Positions 1 to 5,753 of a stretch of 14,394 bases of DNA are shown here, in pieces. The notes below the pieces were generated by a model that saw only the letters and a list, made by a program, of their open reading frames with translations, was not told where the DNA came from and ran no database searches. Location of the stretch: positions 1-14,394 of the forward strand of contig CAJTWX010000040.1 of assembly GCA_910580155.1 (NCBI GenBank). Reading direction: 5' to 3'. Positions within the stretch are counted from its first letter, which is position 1, and every line of letters starts with the position of its first letter. This DNA comes from an uncultured Alphaproteobacteria bacterium. GTDB lineage: Bacteria; Pseudomonadota; Alphaproteobacteria; RF32; CAG-239. The position numbers were made by a program, and so were the translations under genes.

Positions 1-174
1 CCCGGTGGAGATATAATGATTCACGGCTATCCGAATTACGCACCGAATGGTATTTTTGATGTAATCCATAATAACTATGACTGGACAGAAGGCTGCATTG
101 CCGTAACCGATAAAGAAATAGAAGAAATCTGGAAATTAGTATCTGATGGCACACCGATAGTAATTAAACCATAA
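1..174 (+). CDS. L,D-transpeptidase (YkuD domain), C-terminal part only
   Basis: This is the last 57 codons of a gene whose start lies outside the window. The frame is open from base 1 to TAA at 172-174. It contains the end of a YkuD L,D-transpeptidase catalytic domain: the IMIHG segment with the conserved histidine at visible residue 8, then DWTEGCIAV with the catalytic cysteine at residue 32, then the closing segment EIEEIWKLVSDGTPIVI. Enzymes of this family form 3-3 cross-links in peptidoglycan or attach proteins to it, in the periplasm, through a cysteine acyl-enzyme. The cysteine is preceded by T-E-G rather than the textbook S-H-G; this variant is, from memory, common in the short 'DWT.GCIAV' subgroup. 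Signal peptide and any extra domains cannot be seen. Family assignment is firm, substrate is not. Confidence 0.88.
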   Translation, partial: PGGDIMIHGYPNYAPNGIFDVIHNNYDWTEGCIAVTDKEIEEIWKLVSDGTPIVIKP

Positions 175-178
175 AAGT

Positions 179-207
179 AAAAGCTGGATACTGAAATCCG
201 GCTTTTT
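179..207 (+). terminator. Intrinsic terminator of the L,D-transpeptidase gene
   Basis: An 11-bp stem (arms 179-189 and 196-206, one G-T pair) closes a six-base loop, and the right arm runs straight into a T tract. It begins five bases after the stop codon. Confidence 0.85.
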
Positions 208-427
208 ATCCCGATGGCTGGAGACAACGTGCTGTTTCCGAGTGAATTTAAATAAATTTATTTTTATTTTCTAAGCTTTTAATATTTCTTTACGATATCA
301 GAGAAAAACAATTTCACGGCTTTATAAGATATTAAGTGTAAATGCTTTTTGCAATAGCTGTTTGTCTCAATGACTGAAAACATTAAATTTCGTCCCTTTC
401 CTCAAAAACAATTATGGGCTTGCTCGA
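208..427. other. Non-coding stretch with no recognised element
   Basis: AT-rich sequence without an open frame of useful length, without a good Shine-Dalgarno/start pair, and without strong inverted repeats. I see nothing in it that I can name. Confidence 0.6.
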
Positions 428-457
428 TTGAACCCCGCATAATTAAGTATATATAAT
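428..457 (+). promoter_or_regulatory. Sigma-70-type promoter in front of an orphan terminator
   Basis: A -35-like TTGAAC (428-433) and a consensus -10 TATAAT (452-457) are separated by 18 bases. Transcription would start near 464. No gene follows; a strong terminator comes about 30 bases later, so this promoter belongs to the candidate small RNA at 464-529 or is fortuitous in AT-rich DNA. Confidence 0.45.
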
Positions 458-463
458 CGGCGG

Positions 464-529
464 GATTTTCCTTTGTAAAAAGTTTTTCCAAATTTAAAGC
501 GGCGTTCCAAAGGGAACTGCCGCTTTTTT
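464..529 (+). ncRNA. Candidate ~65-nt small RNA (promoter and terminator bounded)
   Basis: The interval lies between a promoter-like TTGAAC-18-TATAAT and a strong rho-independent terminator, and contains no translatable frame with a ribosome-binding site. Such a layout is what a short trans-acting sRNA gene looks like. Its 5' half is A/T-rich and unpaired; its 3' half is the terminator stem. It does not resemble 6S, SRP, RNase P or tmRNA. No expression or conservation data are available here, so this is inference from layout only. Confidence 0.35.
496..529 (+). terminator. Strong intrinsic terminator with no gene directly upstream
   Basis: The arms are 496-503 (AAAGCGGC) with 504-508 (GTTCC), and 513-517 (GGAAC) with 519-526 (GCCGCTTT). 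One unpaired T interrupts the 13 base pairs, the loop is four bases, and a run of six T ends at 529. It is one of the most stable hairpins in the window and lies 320 bases after the terminator of the only upstream gene, so it must serve another transcript. Confidence 0.8.
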
Positions 530-683
530 GTATCCCGCACATTTACAAAAACTCCTGATTTTATAATAGATTGCCAAGATTTAAGAAAAAGTAAAATCGA
601 AAATTCAAAAAAGAAAATTAGACTTTTCTACTGAAAAATCCGAGGCTGAATTTTTCTCTTGTATGTAAAGGCTTATTCAAATT
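530..683. other. Non-coding AT-rich spacer with one weak hairpin
   Basis: No coding frame is supported. The only structure is a seven-base A/T arm pair (633-639 with 650-656) around a ten-base loop, followed by T/C-rich sequence; it could be a weak terminator but is unconvincing. Confidence 0.5.
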
Positions 684-711
684 TTGACACATTTGTTTTA
701 GGGTTTATATT
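684..711 (+). promoter_or_regulatory. Sigma-70-type promoter of the GC-rich islet
   Basis: A perfect TTGACA (684-689) and TATATT (706-711) are 16 bases apart. A start near 718 would put the hairpin 717-738 at the very 5' end of the transcript, followed by the small ORF at 752-811. Confidence 0.5.
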
Positions 712-716
712 TTTTT

Positions 717-738
717 GCCAACTATGATTATAGCTGGC
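717..738 (+). repeat. Hairpin at the predicted 5' end of the islet transcript
   Basis: GCCA-A-CTAT at 717-725 pairs with ATAG-C-TGGC at 730-738 around the loop GATT, giving eight pairs with one A/C mismatch. It is followed by non-T sequence, so it is not a terminator; a leader structure is possible. Confidence 0.4.
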
Positions 739-751
739 CAGAGAGGACGGG

Positions 752-811
752 ATGGCAGGACAGCCGCAGACGGATAGGCATACCGGAAGCCGGACACGTG
801 CTAATGCTTAG
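752..811 (+). CDS. Possible 19-residue small protein
   Basis: ATG at 752 is preceded by AGAGGA, a fair Shine-Dalgarno with about six bases of spacing, and the frame closes with TAG at 809-811. The product would be MAGQPQTDRHTGSRTRANA: hydrophilic, basic, no membrane segment and no known motif. In its favour are the promoter at 684-711 and the ribosome-binding site. Against it are the tiny size and the fact that the surrounding GC-rich islet could instead be a structured RNA. Two bases in three are G or C across 736-800 (43 of 65), unlike every real gene nearby, so foreign origin or RNA structure are both possible. Confidence 0.25.
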   Translation: MAGQPQTDRHTGSRTRANA

Positions 812-1018
812 TTCAAAAATAAATCGTCGTCAACGTCAAAAACTTTTATTTTAAATAAGTTTCAAATCCGACTTTTGATAAAAGATATCCCGAAAGTGAG
901 GCAGGATTCAAACCAAGTTAAGATGTTGGAAAACAAGGATACTTGAAGAAATTGGTTCGGATGTGCTTGAAAAAAAAGAACTTGATTGGGAAAGTAATTT
1001 TTGAACTCGAAATTATGC
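812..1018. other. Non-coding spacer with a tRNA T-arm-like echo
   Basis: No supported gene. Bases 904-917 match the T-arm of the neighbouring tRNA-Gln (1079-1092) at 13 of 14 positions in the same orientation, but no other tRNA arm can be built around them. Short frames that run through here continue into the tRNA and are taken as chance. Confidence 0.45.
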
Positions 1019-1056
1019 TTAAAAAACAAGGGCTTAAACCGAAATTTAAGCCCTTT
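1019..1056 (-). terminator. Intrinsic terminator of tRNA-Gln
   Basis: Perfect 11-bp stem (1028-1038 with 1045-1055), six-base loop. Read on the minus strand it is followed after one base by six T (1021-1026). It lies ten bases beyond the tRNA 3' end. Confidence 0.88.
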
Positions 1057-1064
1057 GCACGTGA

Positions 1065-1138
1065 TGGCTGCTTGACCTGGATTCGAACCAAGATTAACGG
1101 AGTCAGAGTCCGCTGTCCTACCATTAGACGATCAAGCA
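1065..1138 (-). tRNA. tRNA-Gln (anticodon CUG)
   Basis: Read on the minus strand, a full cloverleaf forms: acceptor TGCTTGA pairs perfectly with TCAAGCA; D-stem GTCT/GGAC with loop AATGGTA; anticodon stem GCGGA/TCCGT around loop CTCTGAC, so the anticodon is CTG; a four-base variable loop; T-stem CTTGG/CCAGG around TTCGAAT. Discriminator G73 and an encoded CCA follow. The weak U1-A72 first pair and G73 are typical identity elements of bacterial tRNA-Gln. It decodes CAG; a UUG-anticodon isoacceptor must exist elsewhere to read CAA. The gene has its own promoter and terminator and is transcribed away from the gene at 1279. Confidence 0.96.
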
Positions 1139-1157
1139 ATCGCTGATAACGTCACCA

Positions 1158-1186
1158 TTCATAATATGCTTTATTTTAAGTGTCAA
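1158..1186 (-). promoter_or_regulatory. Promoter of tRNA-Gln
   Basis: On the minus strand TTGACA (1181-1186) is followed after 17 bases by TATGAA (1158-1163). Transcription would start near 1151, about a dozen bases before the mature tRNA, as is usual for tRNA genes. Confidence 0.7.
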
Positions 1187-1218
1187 TAGTTTTTCTTATC
1201 TTTTTCATTAAAAACTGA

Positions 1219-1246
1219 TTGCAAAAAGAAAAAACTCATTTATGTT
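1219..1246 (+). promoter_or_regulatory. Possible promoter of the 123-residue hypothetical gene
   Basis: TTGCAA (1219-1224), 16 bases, TATGTT (1241-1246). A second -10-like TATATT lies at 1246-1251. The region is very AT-rich, so the match is only suggestive. Confidence 0.35.
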
Positions 1247-1278
1247 ATATTTAAGGAATATAACAAGAGGAAAGCGGA

Positions 1279-1650
1279 ATGTCATCAGGAATTAGCACAT
1301 CAATGTTTAAAAAAATCACCGGCTTTTTAGTACGCCGCAAAAGCGGGGATATCAGCCCGAACGAAGCCGAAAAAATTCAGAAAGCATCTTATGCCCTGAC
1401 ACATACGGAAATAAAAAAGAAGTTCTCACCGGTATATTTAAGTATGCTTAACGGGTTAAACAGTGAGGAAAAGCAAATTTTCGAAGCAACAGTTTACTAT
1501 CTGGTAAAAATCGCGCTAAACAAACCAAAATATCGACAGGATATTTTAAAAATTATGAACGAAAAAATGAAGGAAAGTAGTATAAATCCTGAATTTCGCG
1601 AGATAATTAAAACTAAAGTTTTAGAATTATCTTTAAAAAACAACCTTTAA
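1279..1650 (+). CDS. Basic, probably all-helical protein of unknown function (123 aa)
   Basis: I do not recognise this family. The start ATG at 1279 is supported by AGAGGAAA about six bases upstream, and the frame ends at TAA 1648-1650. The protein is lysine-rich (18 K and 4 R against 13 acidic residues), has no cysteine, no signal peptide and no membrane segment, and its heptad-friendly stretches (residues ~25-50 and ~60-120) suggest a helical bundle. It lies between the tRNA-Gln promoter and the cold-shock gene but has no shared transcript signal with the latter, which has its own promoter. Codon use looks like that of its neighbours. A cytoplasmic nucleic-acid- or protein-binding role would fit the charge, but that is only a guess. 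Confidence 0.7.
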   Translation: MSSGISTSMFKKITGFLVRRKSGDISPNEAEKIQKASYALTHTEIKKKFSPVYLSMLNGLNSEEKQIFEATVYYLVKIALNKPKYRQDILKIMNEKMKESSINPEFREIIKTKVLELSLKNNL

Positions 1651-1664
1651 ATGCATATTGAGTA

Positions 1665-1692
1665 TTGACTATAAAATAAATGGTATTATAAA
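1665..1692 (+). promoter_or_regulatory. Promoter of the cold-shock gene
   Basis: TTGACT (1665-1670), 16 bases, TATAAA (1687-1692). A start near 1699 gives a leader of about 64 bases that opens with the hairpin at 1699-1722. Confidence 0.6.
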
Positions 1693-1698
1693 TAAACC

Positions 1699-1722
1699 TT
1701 GTCAAAACATTATTTTTGACAA
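1699..1722 (+). repeat. Inverted repeat at the start of the cold-shock leader
   Basis: Perfect nine-base arms TTGTCAAAA (1699-1707) and TTTTGACAA (1714-1722) with a six-base loop. It sits at the predicted transcription start, so it could be a 5'-end mRNA hairpin or an operator. It is not followed by a T tract and so is not a terminator. Confidence 0.55.
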
Positions 1723-1762
1723 AGAAAATGAAACTTATTTATTTTATTAGTAAGGAGACAAT

Positions 1763-1966
1763 ATGACGACAGGAACTGTTAAATGGTTTAATTCCCGCAA
1801 AGGTTATGGCTTTATTCAACCTGAAAACGGTGGAAAAGACGTGTTTGTGCATATCACAAAACTGGAAGAAAAAGGATTAAGAAAGTTATATGAAGGCCAG
1901 CGCGTTAGTTATGAAATTTATGATGACCGCGGACGTACTGCTGCCGGCGCTATTGAAATTTTGTAA
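1763..1966 (+). CDS. CspA-family cold-shock protein
   Basis: A complete single cold-shock domain of 67 residues, the usual CspA length. It binds single-stranded RNA/DNA and melts mRNA structure in the cytoplasm. The nucleic-acid-binding motifs are clear: RNP1 as KGYGFI (residues 13-18) and RNP2 as VFVH (27-30), with W8 and F9 in the KWFN segment also conserved. The start ATG follows AAGGAG at 1752-1757. It is monocistronic: own promoter, structured leader and own terminator. Members of this family may be cold-induced or constitutive; the sequence alone does not say which, though the leader hairpin hints at post-transcriptional control. Confidence 0.96.
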   Translation: MTTGTVKWFNSRKGYGFIQPENGGKDVFVHITKLEEKGLRKLYEGQRVSYEIYDDRGRTAAGAIEIL

Positions 1967-1989
1967 GAAAGCTATGGACTATGGTTATT

Positions 1990-2019
1990 AAGCCGCTCCT
2001 GATTATCGGACGGCTTTTA
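1990..2019 (+). terminator. Terminator of the cold-shock gene
   Basis: AAGCCG (1990-1995) pairs with CGGCTT (2011-2016), extended after a bulged C by TCC/GGA, and is followed by T-rich sequence. Confidence 0.75.
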
Positions 2020-2080
2020 TCTTTTTATAGTAAAGATTTTTTTATTTACAACTGATAAATAAACTGCTAAACATCAACTG

Positions 2081-2110
2081 TTGTAAAAGGCTGATAAGCC
2101 TCTGTTATGT
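2081..2110 (+). promoter_or_regulatory. Possible promoter and leader hairpin of the ABC exporter gene
   Basis: TTGTAA (2081-2086) and TTATGT (2105-2110) are 18 bases apart, a weak match. The spacer contains a small hairpin, AGGCT (2088-2092) and AGCCT (2097-2101) around GATA. The preceding terminator at 1990-2019 means some promoter must lie in this interval. Confidence 0.35.
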
Positions 2111-2132
2111 TAATTATATATCGGAAAGACTA

Positions 2133-3902
2133 ATGTTTCAAAAACTAAAAGCCAAAATCTCAAGTTTAAATATTGTTATTAACTATAAAAAAATACTCCC
2201 GTATGTCAAACCATATTGGGGCAGGGCTTTGACTGCCGTTTTAATAACTATCCCGATTGGCTCGATGGATGCCGTGATTGCGTGGGCATTAAAGCCGTAT
2301 ATGGATGTCGTAATGGTTGAAAAGAGCACATTGGGGGCGTCTACTGTTTTTATTCCCGTATTGATTATCGTTTTCAGTTCTATTCAGAGTTTGCTGACAT
2401 ATACGGCAACCTATTTAAATACTTGGGTTGGGCAAAAAATCGCAATGGATGTTAAAAAACAGTTGTTTTGCAAATTAATGCATTATAATGCCGGTTTTTT
2501 TGATAAAAATACGTCTGGTGACATTATCTTTCGCTTTAATAATGACGTTGATTCTGCCTGTAGTGGTTTGCTTAATAATATGAAATTATTTACAACACGT
2601 TTGTTTTCCTCACTCTCGTTGATTGCTGTTTTGTTTTATAATTCGTGGCAGTTGGCTATTATAGCAACAGTTGTGTTGGTGTGTGCCTTGTTTCCGTTAA
2701 CAAGGGTGCGTCGCCGTATTAAAAGCCTGATGGATAAATCCATATTTTCCGGTGCGGCTGTAATGACGCATTTTAATGAAACATATAACGGTAACCGGAT
2801 TATCTCTTCATATAATTTATATGACTATCAGAATAAGCGTTTTTGCGCCACATTGGACAGTGTTTTTAAAATCGGGATGAAAATGATACAGCGTACCGGA
2901 ATGATGTCGCCGATTATGCATTTTATCGTTTCATTTGGTATTGCAGCTGTTATCTGGACAGGATCCTATTTGATTGTAAATCACCAAATAACTGCCGGAA
3001 ACTTTGTTTCGTTTATCGCAGCACTGATTATGTTGTATAACCCGATTAAGAGTATCGGTAATAACTTTAACAGTGTACAAATGGCGCTAATGGCAATGGA
3101 ACGTGTTTTTGCTAATCTGGAGCGCATACCGGAAATTAGAAATTGCGACACGCCGATAATGATGGAAGCGCCGAAAGACAGAATTGAATATAAAAATGTT
3201 TCTTTCTCTTATGTGAAAGACAAGCCTGTTCTTGATAATGTAAATTTGAAAATAAAAATTGGCGAAACCATTGCTTTTGTAGGTAATTCCGGCGGTGGTA
3301 AAACCACAATGGTTAATTTGTTGCCGCGTTTTTATGATGTCAAAAAAGGTGAAATACTGATTGATGGAACCGATATCCGAAAATTTGATATCGATTCTCT
3401 GCGTGATAAAATTGCGATAGTTTTTCAGGATAACTTCCTCTTTGGCGGAACGATTCGTGATAATATCATTTTGGGCAGAGAAGATGCAAGCGAGGAGGAA
3501 ATTCAAAACGCAGTCAAATGCGCCTGCTTGGATGAATTTATCGGAACATTGGATAAAGGACTTGATACAGAAATTGGCGAACGCGGCGTACTGCTTTCCG
3601 GCGGTCAGAAACAACGGATTGCAATTGCCCGTGCATTCATCAAAAATGCGCCGATAGTCATTTTGGATGAGGCAACCTCCGCATTGGATAATAAGTCTGA
3701 GGCAATTGTGCAGCAGGCTATTGAAAACTTAATGGCAGACCGGACAGTGTTTATCATCGCCCACCGTTTGTCAACCGTTCGCAATGCTGATAAAATTGTA
3801 GTGGTGAACTATGGGAAAATAGCCGAAATCGGCACCCACGACGAGTTGATAAATAAAGAAAACGGTATATATGCCGCATTATACCAAACCCAGTTGCATT
3901 AA
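2133..3902 (+). CDS. msbA: MsbA-like lipid exporter, ABC transporter with fused permease and ATPase
   Basis: The 589-residue length and order are those of a half-size type IV exporter that works as a homodimer in the inner membrane. The N-terminal half is a six-helix transmembrane domain (about residues 30-310) with the ATPase following from ~350. All nucleotide-binding motifs are intact: Walker A GNSGGGKTT (384-392), Q-loop Q432, signature LSGGQ (488-492), Walker B VILDE (509-513) and H-loop H544. The C-terminal half is close to E. coli MsbA (for example IAHRLST and the IVVV..GKI..IGTH segment), and the MsbA family flips lipid A core across the inner membrane. Start ATG is preceded by GGAAAG. 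The tautomerase gene begins 11 bases after its stop, so the two are probably co-transcribed. Substrate (lipid A versus drug or other lipid) is inferred from similarity only. Confidence 0.85.
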   Translation: MFQKLKAKISSLNIVINYKKILPYVKPYWGRALTAVLITIPIGSMDAVIAWALKPYMDVVMVEKSTLGASTVFIPVLIIVFSSIQSLLTYTATYLNTWVGQKIAMDVKKQLFCKLMHYNAGFFDKNTSGDIIFRFNNDVDSACSGLLNNMKLFTTRLFSSLSLIAVLFYNSWQLAIIATVVLVCALFPLTRVRRRIKSLMDKSIFSGAAVMTHFNETYNGNRIISSYNLYDYQNKRFCATLDSVFKIGMKMIQRTGMMSPIMHFIVSFGIAAVIWTGSYLIVNHQITAGNFVSFIAALIMLYNPIKSIGNNFNSVQMALMAMERVFANLERIPEIRNCDTPIMMEAPKDRIEYKNVSFSYVKDKPVLDNVNLKIKIGETIAFVGNSGGGKTTMVNLLPRFYDVKKGEILIDGTDIRKFDIDSLRDKIAIVFQDNFLFGGTIRDNIILGREDASEEEIQNAVKCACLDEFIGTLDKGLDTEIGERGVLLSGGQKQRIAIARAFIKNAPIVILDEATSALDNKSEAIVQQAIENLMADRTVFIIAHRLSTVRNADKIVVVNYGKIAEIGTHDELINKENGIYAALYQTQLH

Positions 3903-3913
3903 AGGAGAATGAA

Positions 3914-4255
3914 ATGCCGTATTTAACAGTTTATACCAATGCAGACATAAACAATGCTGCAGAGCTTGCCGAAAAAGCATCTTTGCTGACTGCCGAAGTA
4001 TTACATAAGCCGGTAGGTTATGTAATTGCAAACATTATCCATAATCCGGCAATGGCGCACGGTGGCAGCGCAAAAAATAAAGGCGCTTTAATAGAGCTGA
4101 AATCAATCGGTTTTGGAGACAAAGACAAAGCGGTTTTCGAATTGACCAACTTTTTTGCCAAAGAACTTGGTATCACGCAAACCCAATATATCAACATCTC
4201 GCTGATAGACTGCCCTGCTTCATATACGGCCAGTGCCGGTAGAACGTTTGGTTAA
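3914..4255 (+). CDS. MIF-family tautomerase
   Basis: A 113-residue homologue of macrophage migration inhibitory factor / phenylpyruvate tautomerase, a trimeric enzyme of the tautomerase superfamily. The catalytic N-terminal proline follows the initiator methionine (P2), which must be removed. Other MIF active-site positions are recognisable: K32 in HKPVGYV, the AMAHGGS loop (46-52), I65 in KSIG, and N94 in YIN. The CXXC redox motif of animal MIF is missing; the corresponding segment is NKGAL. The start has AAGGAG seven bases upstream. No signal peptide, as in all MIF proteins. It probably shares the transcript of the MsbA-like gene and ends at a bidirectional terminator. The physiological substrate in bacteria is unknown; a host-directed role is possible but not shown by sequence. 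Confidence 0.9.
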   Translation: MPYLTVYTNADINNAAELAEKASLLTAEVLHKPVGYVIANIIHNPAMAHGGSAKNKGALIELKSIGFGDKDKAVFELTNFFAKELGITQTQYINISLIDCPASYTASAGRTFG

Positions 4256-4256
4256 T

Positions 4257-4288
4257 AAAAAAATCCCTTGAGAAAACAAGGGATCTTT
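4257..4288. terminator. Bidirectional terminator between convergent genes
   Basis: An eight-base stem (ATCCCTTG 4263-4270, CAAGGGAT 4277-4284) with a six-base loop is flanked by seven A on the left and CTTTT on the right. It serves both the tautomerase transcript and der, whose stop codon is only a few bases away. Confidence 0.85.
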
Positions 4289-4290
4289 TG

Positions 4291-5664
4291 TTACTCGGCA
4301 TATGGATTATCAGCTTTTCTGACCGTTATTCTAATCGGAATGCCACGCAACCCGAAAGTTTCGCGCAATTGGTTCGTCAGATACCGCAAATATGAATCCG
4401 GCAGCCCCTCGGGATTGCTGGAAAAAATATAAAATGACGGCGGGCGGGTCTTAGCCTGTGTGATATATTTAAGCTTAATCCGGCGCTTATTTTTACCCAA
4501 AGGTGCAGGGTTTGCTTCCTGAACATCTCGAAACCATTGATTAAGCGGAGCCGTCGGAATACGCACGTTCCAACGCTCATATACCTTAATAACCGCACTC
4601 AAAAGCTTATCCAATCCGCGTTTTTTTAACGCTGAAATTGTAACCGTCGGCACACCTTCGGCTTGTGTCAAGGAGGTTGCAAGCTTGTCGTTAAGCTTTT
4701 GCAATGCCTCTTGTTTATCGGCAATATCCCATTTGTTGACAGCCACTACCAATGCGCGCCCTTCGTCTAAAACCTTGCGGGCAATTGTCAAATCCTGCTT
4801 ATCTAATACACCGTCGGCATCCAAAACCAAAATGACAACCTGCGCCATATTAGCGGCATACATTGTGCTTTCAACCGACATTTTTTCAATCACGCCGGTA
4901 ACTTTCGCTTGTTTGCGAAGCCCTGCCGTATCAACAAGGTTAATTTTCCAGCCTTTCCACTGCCAGCGGGAGGTAATTGCGTCGCGTGTCAGTCCGGCTT
5001 CCGGTCCTGTCAACATCCTTTCGTCGTTCAAAAGCGCATTTACAAGGGTTGACTTCCCGACATTCGGCCGCCCGACAATCGCAATTTGTATCGGCTTTTT
5101 CTTTAACTCGTTAATGTCTTCAAAAGTGTCTTCTTCACCGGCTTTTTCATCGTTTTCAACTGCAAACAGCTTTTCTTCGAGTTCTTTTAATTGCAAATAT
5201 AACTCATCAAACCCGATACTGTGTTCGGCGGAAAAAATAATCGGCTCGCCAAGTCCTAGCTTATAAGCTTCATAAATTCCCTGTTCTTGGGCGCGTCCTT
5301 CACATTTGTTTGCAAGCAATAAAACCGGTTTTTTGCTTTTGCGTACCAAGTCGGCGAAATGCTCATCGTATGCCTGCATACCGGCTCGTGCGTCAAACAA
5401 AAACAACACAACATCAGATTCTTCAATCGCGCGTTTGGTCTGTTGCCACATCCGCTCTTCCATCTTGCCTTCGGTTGCCTCTTCGTAACCGGCAGTGTCA
5501 ATAATAGTCAGTTCCAAGTCTTTAAGCTTGGTTGTTACTTCTTTGCGGTCACGCGTCACCCCCGGAAGGTCGTGCACCAATGCGAGTTTTTTCCCCGCAA
5601 GGCGGTTAAATAATGTTGACTTGCCAACATTCGGACGGCCGACAATTGCCAGTTTCAAAGCCAT
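4291..5664 (-). CDS. der: Ribosome-associated GTPase Der (EngA)
   Basis: Essential tandem GTPase of 457 residues needed for maturation of the 50S ribosomal subunit. Two G domains and a C-terminal KH-like domain are complete. Domain 1: P-loop GRPNVGKS (9-16), DTAG (56-59), NKCE (119-122). Domain 2: P-loop (198-205), DTAG (245-248), NKWD (310-313). The KH-like domain spans about 365-455. The G4 motif of domain 1 ends in E rather than D, a variation I recall from other Der proteins. The start was set at ATG 5662-5664, which has AAAGGA eight bases upstream; the frame can be extended to a TTG 24 bases earlier, but that would place the Shine-Dalgarno inside the gene. It is the last gene of the leftward block, 89 bases after thyX, with a likely promoter of its own in that gap. 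Confidence 0.97.
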   Translation of the reverse strand: MALKLAIVGRPNVGKSTLFNRLAGKKLALVHDLPGVTRDRKEVTTKLKDLELTIIDTAGYEEATEGKMEERMWQQTKRAIEESDVVLFLFDARAGMQAYDEHFADLVRKSKKPVLLLANKCEGRAQEQGIYEAYKLGLGEPIIFSAEHSIGFDELYLQLKELEEKLFAVENDEKAGEEDTFEDINELKKKPIQIAIVGRPNVGKSTLVNALLNDERMLTGPEAGLTRDAITSRWQWKGWKINLVDTAGLRKQAKVTGVIEKMSVESTMYAANMAQVVILVLDADGVLDKQDLTIARKVLDEGRALVVAVNKWDIADKQEALQKLNDKLATSLTQAEGVPTVTISALKKRGLDKLLSAVIKVYERWNVRIPTAPLNQWFRDVQEANPAPLGKNKRRIKLKYITQAKTRPPSFYIFSSNPEGLPDSYLRYLTNQLRETFGLRGIPIRITVRKADNPYAE

Positions 5665-5707
5665 ATCAAATCCTTTATTAAAAAGCAAAATAAACTAATT
5701 AGCTAGG

Positions 5708-5736
5708 CATATAACACAAAGCTTTGAATTTTTCAA
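5708..5736 (-). promoter_or_regulatory. Promoter of der
   Basis: On the minus strand TTGAAA (5731-5736) and TATATG (5708-5713) are separated by exactly 17 bases. It sits in the 89-base gap between thyX and der, implying that der can be transcribed independently of the genes before it. Confidence 0.55.
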
Positions 5737-5753
5737 GCGTTAAATCAATCAGT

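Noticed and set aside
717..811. Known structured RNA (SRP, 6S, RNase P, tmRNA or a common riboswitch) in the GC islet
   Set aside because: None of the conserved cores I know, such as the SRP GGAAGGAAGCAGC loop region or the RNase P GAGGAAAGTCC segment, is present.
895..1000. A 33-codon frame ending in EKKELDWESNF that looks protein-like
   Set aside because: It has no start codon and is closed by stops on both sides; a gene remnant is possible but cannot be supported.
918..1146. Open frames on both strands across 918-1146
   Set aside because: They run through the tRNA-Gln gene and its terminator, which explain the sequence; neither has a convincing ribosome-binding site.
3087..3614. 175-codon minus-strand frame inside the ABC exporter gene
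   Set aside because: Antisense shadow of the conserved ATPase domain, with no family features of its own.
5665..5688. TTG start giving Der eight extra residues
   Set aside because: The Shine-Dalgarno AAAGGA would lie inside the coding part; the ATG at 5664 is correctly spaced and matches the family N-terminus.
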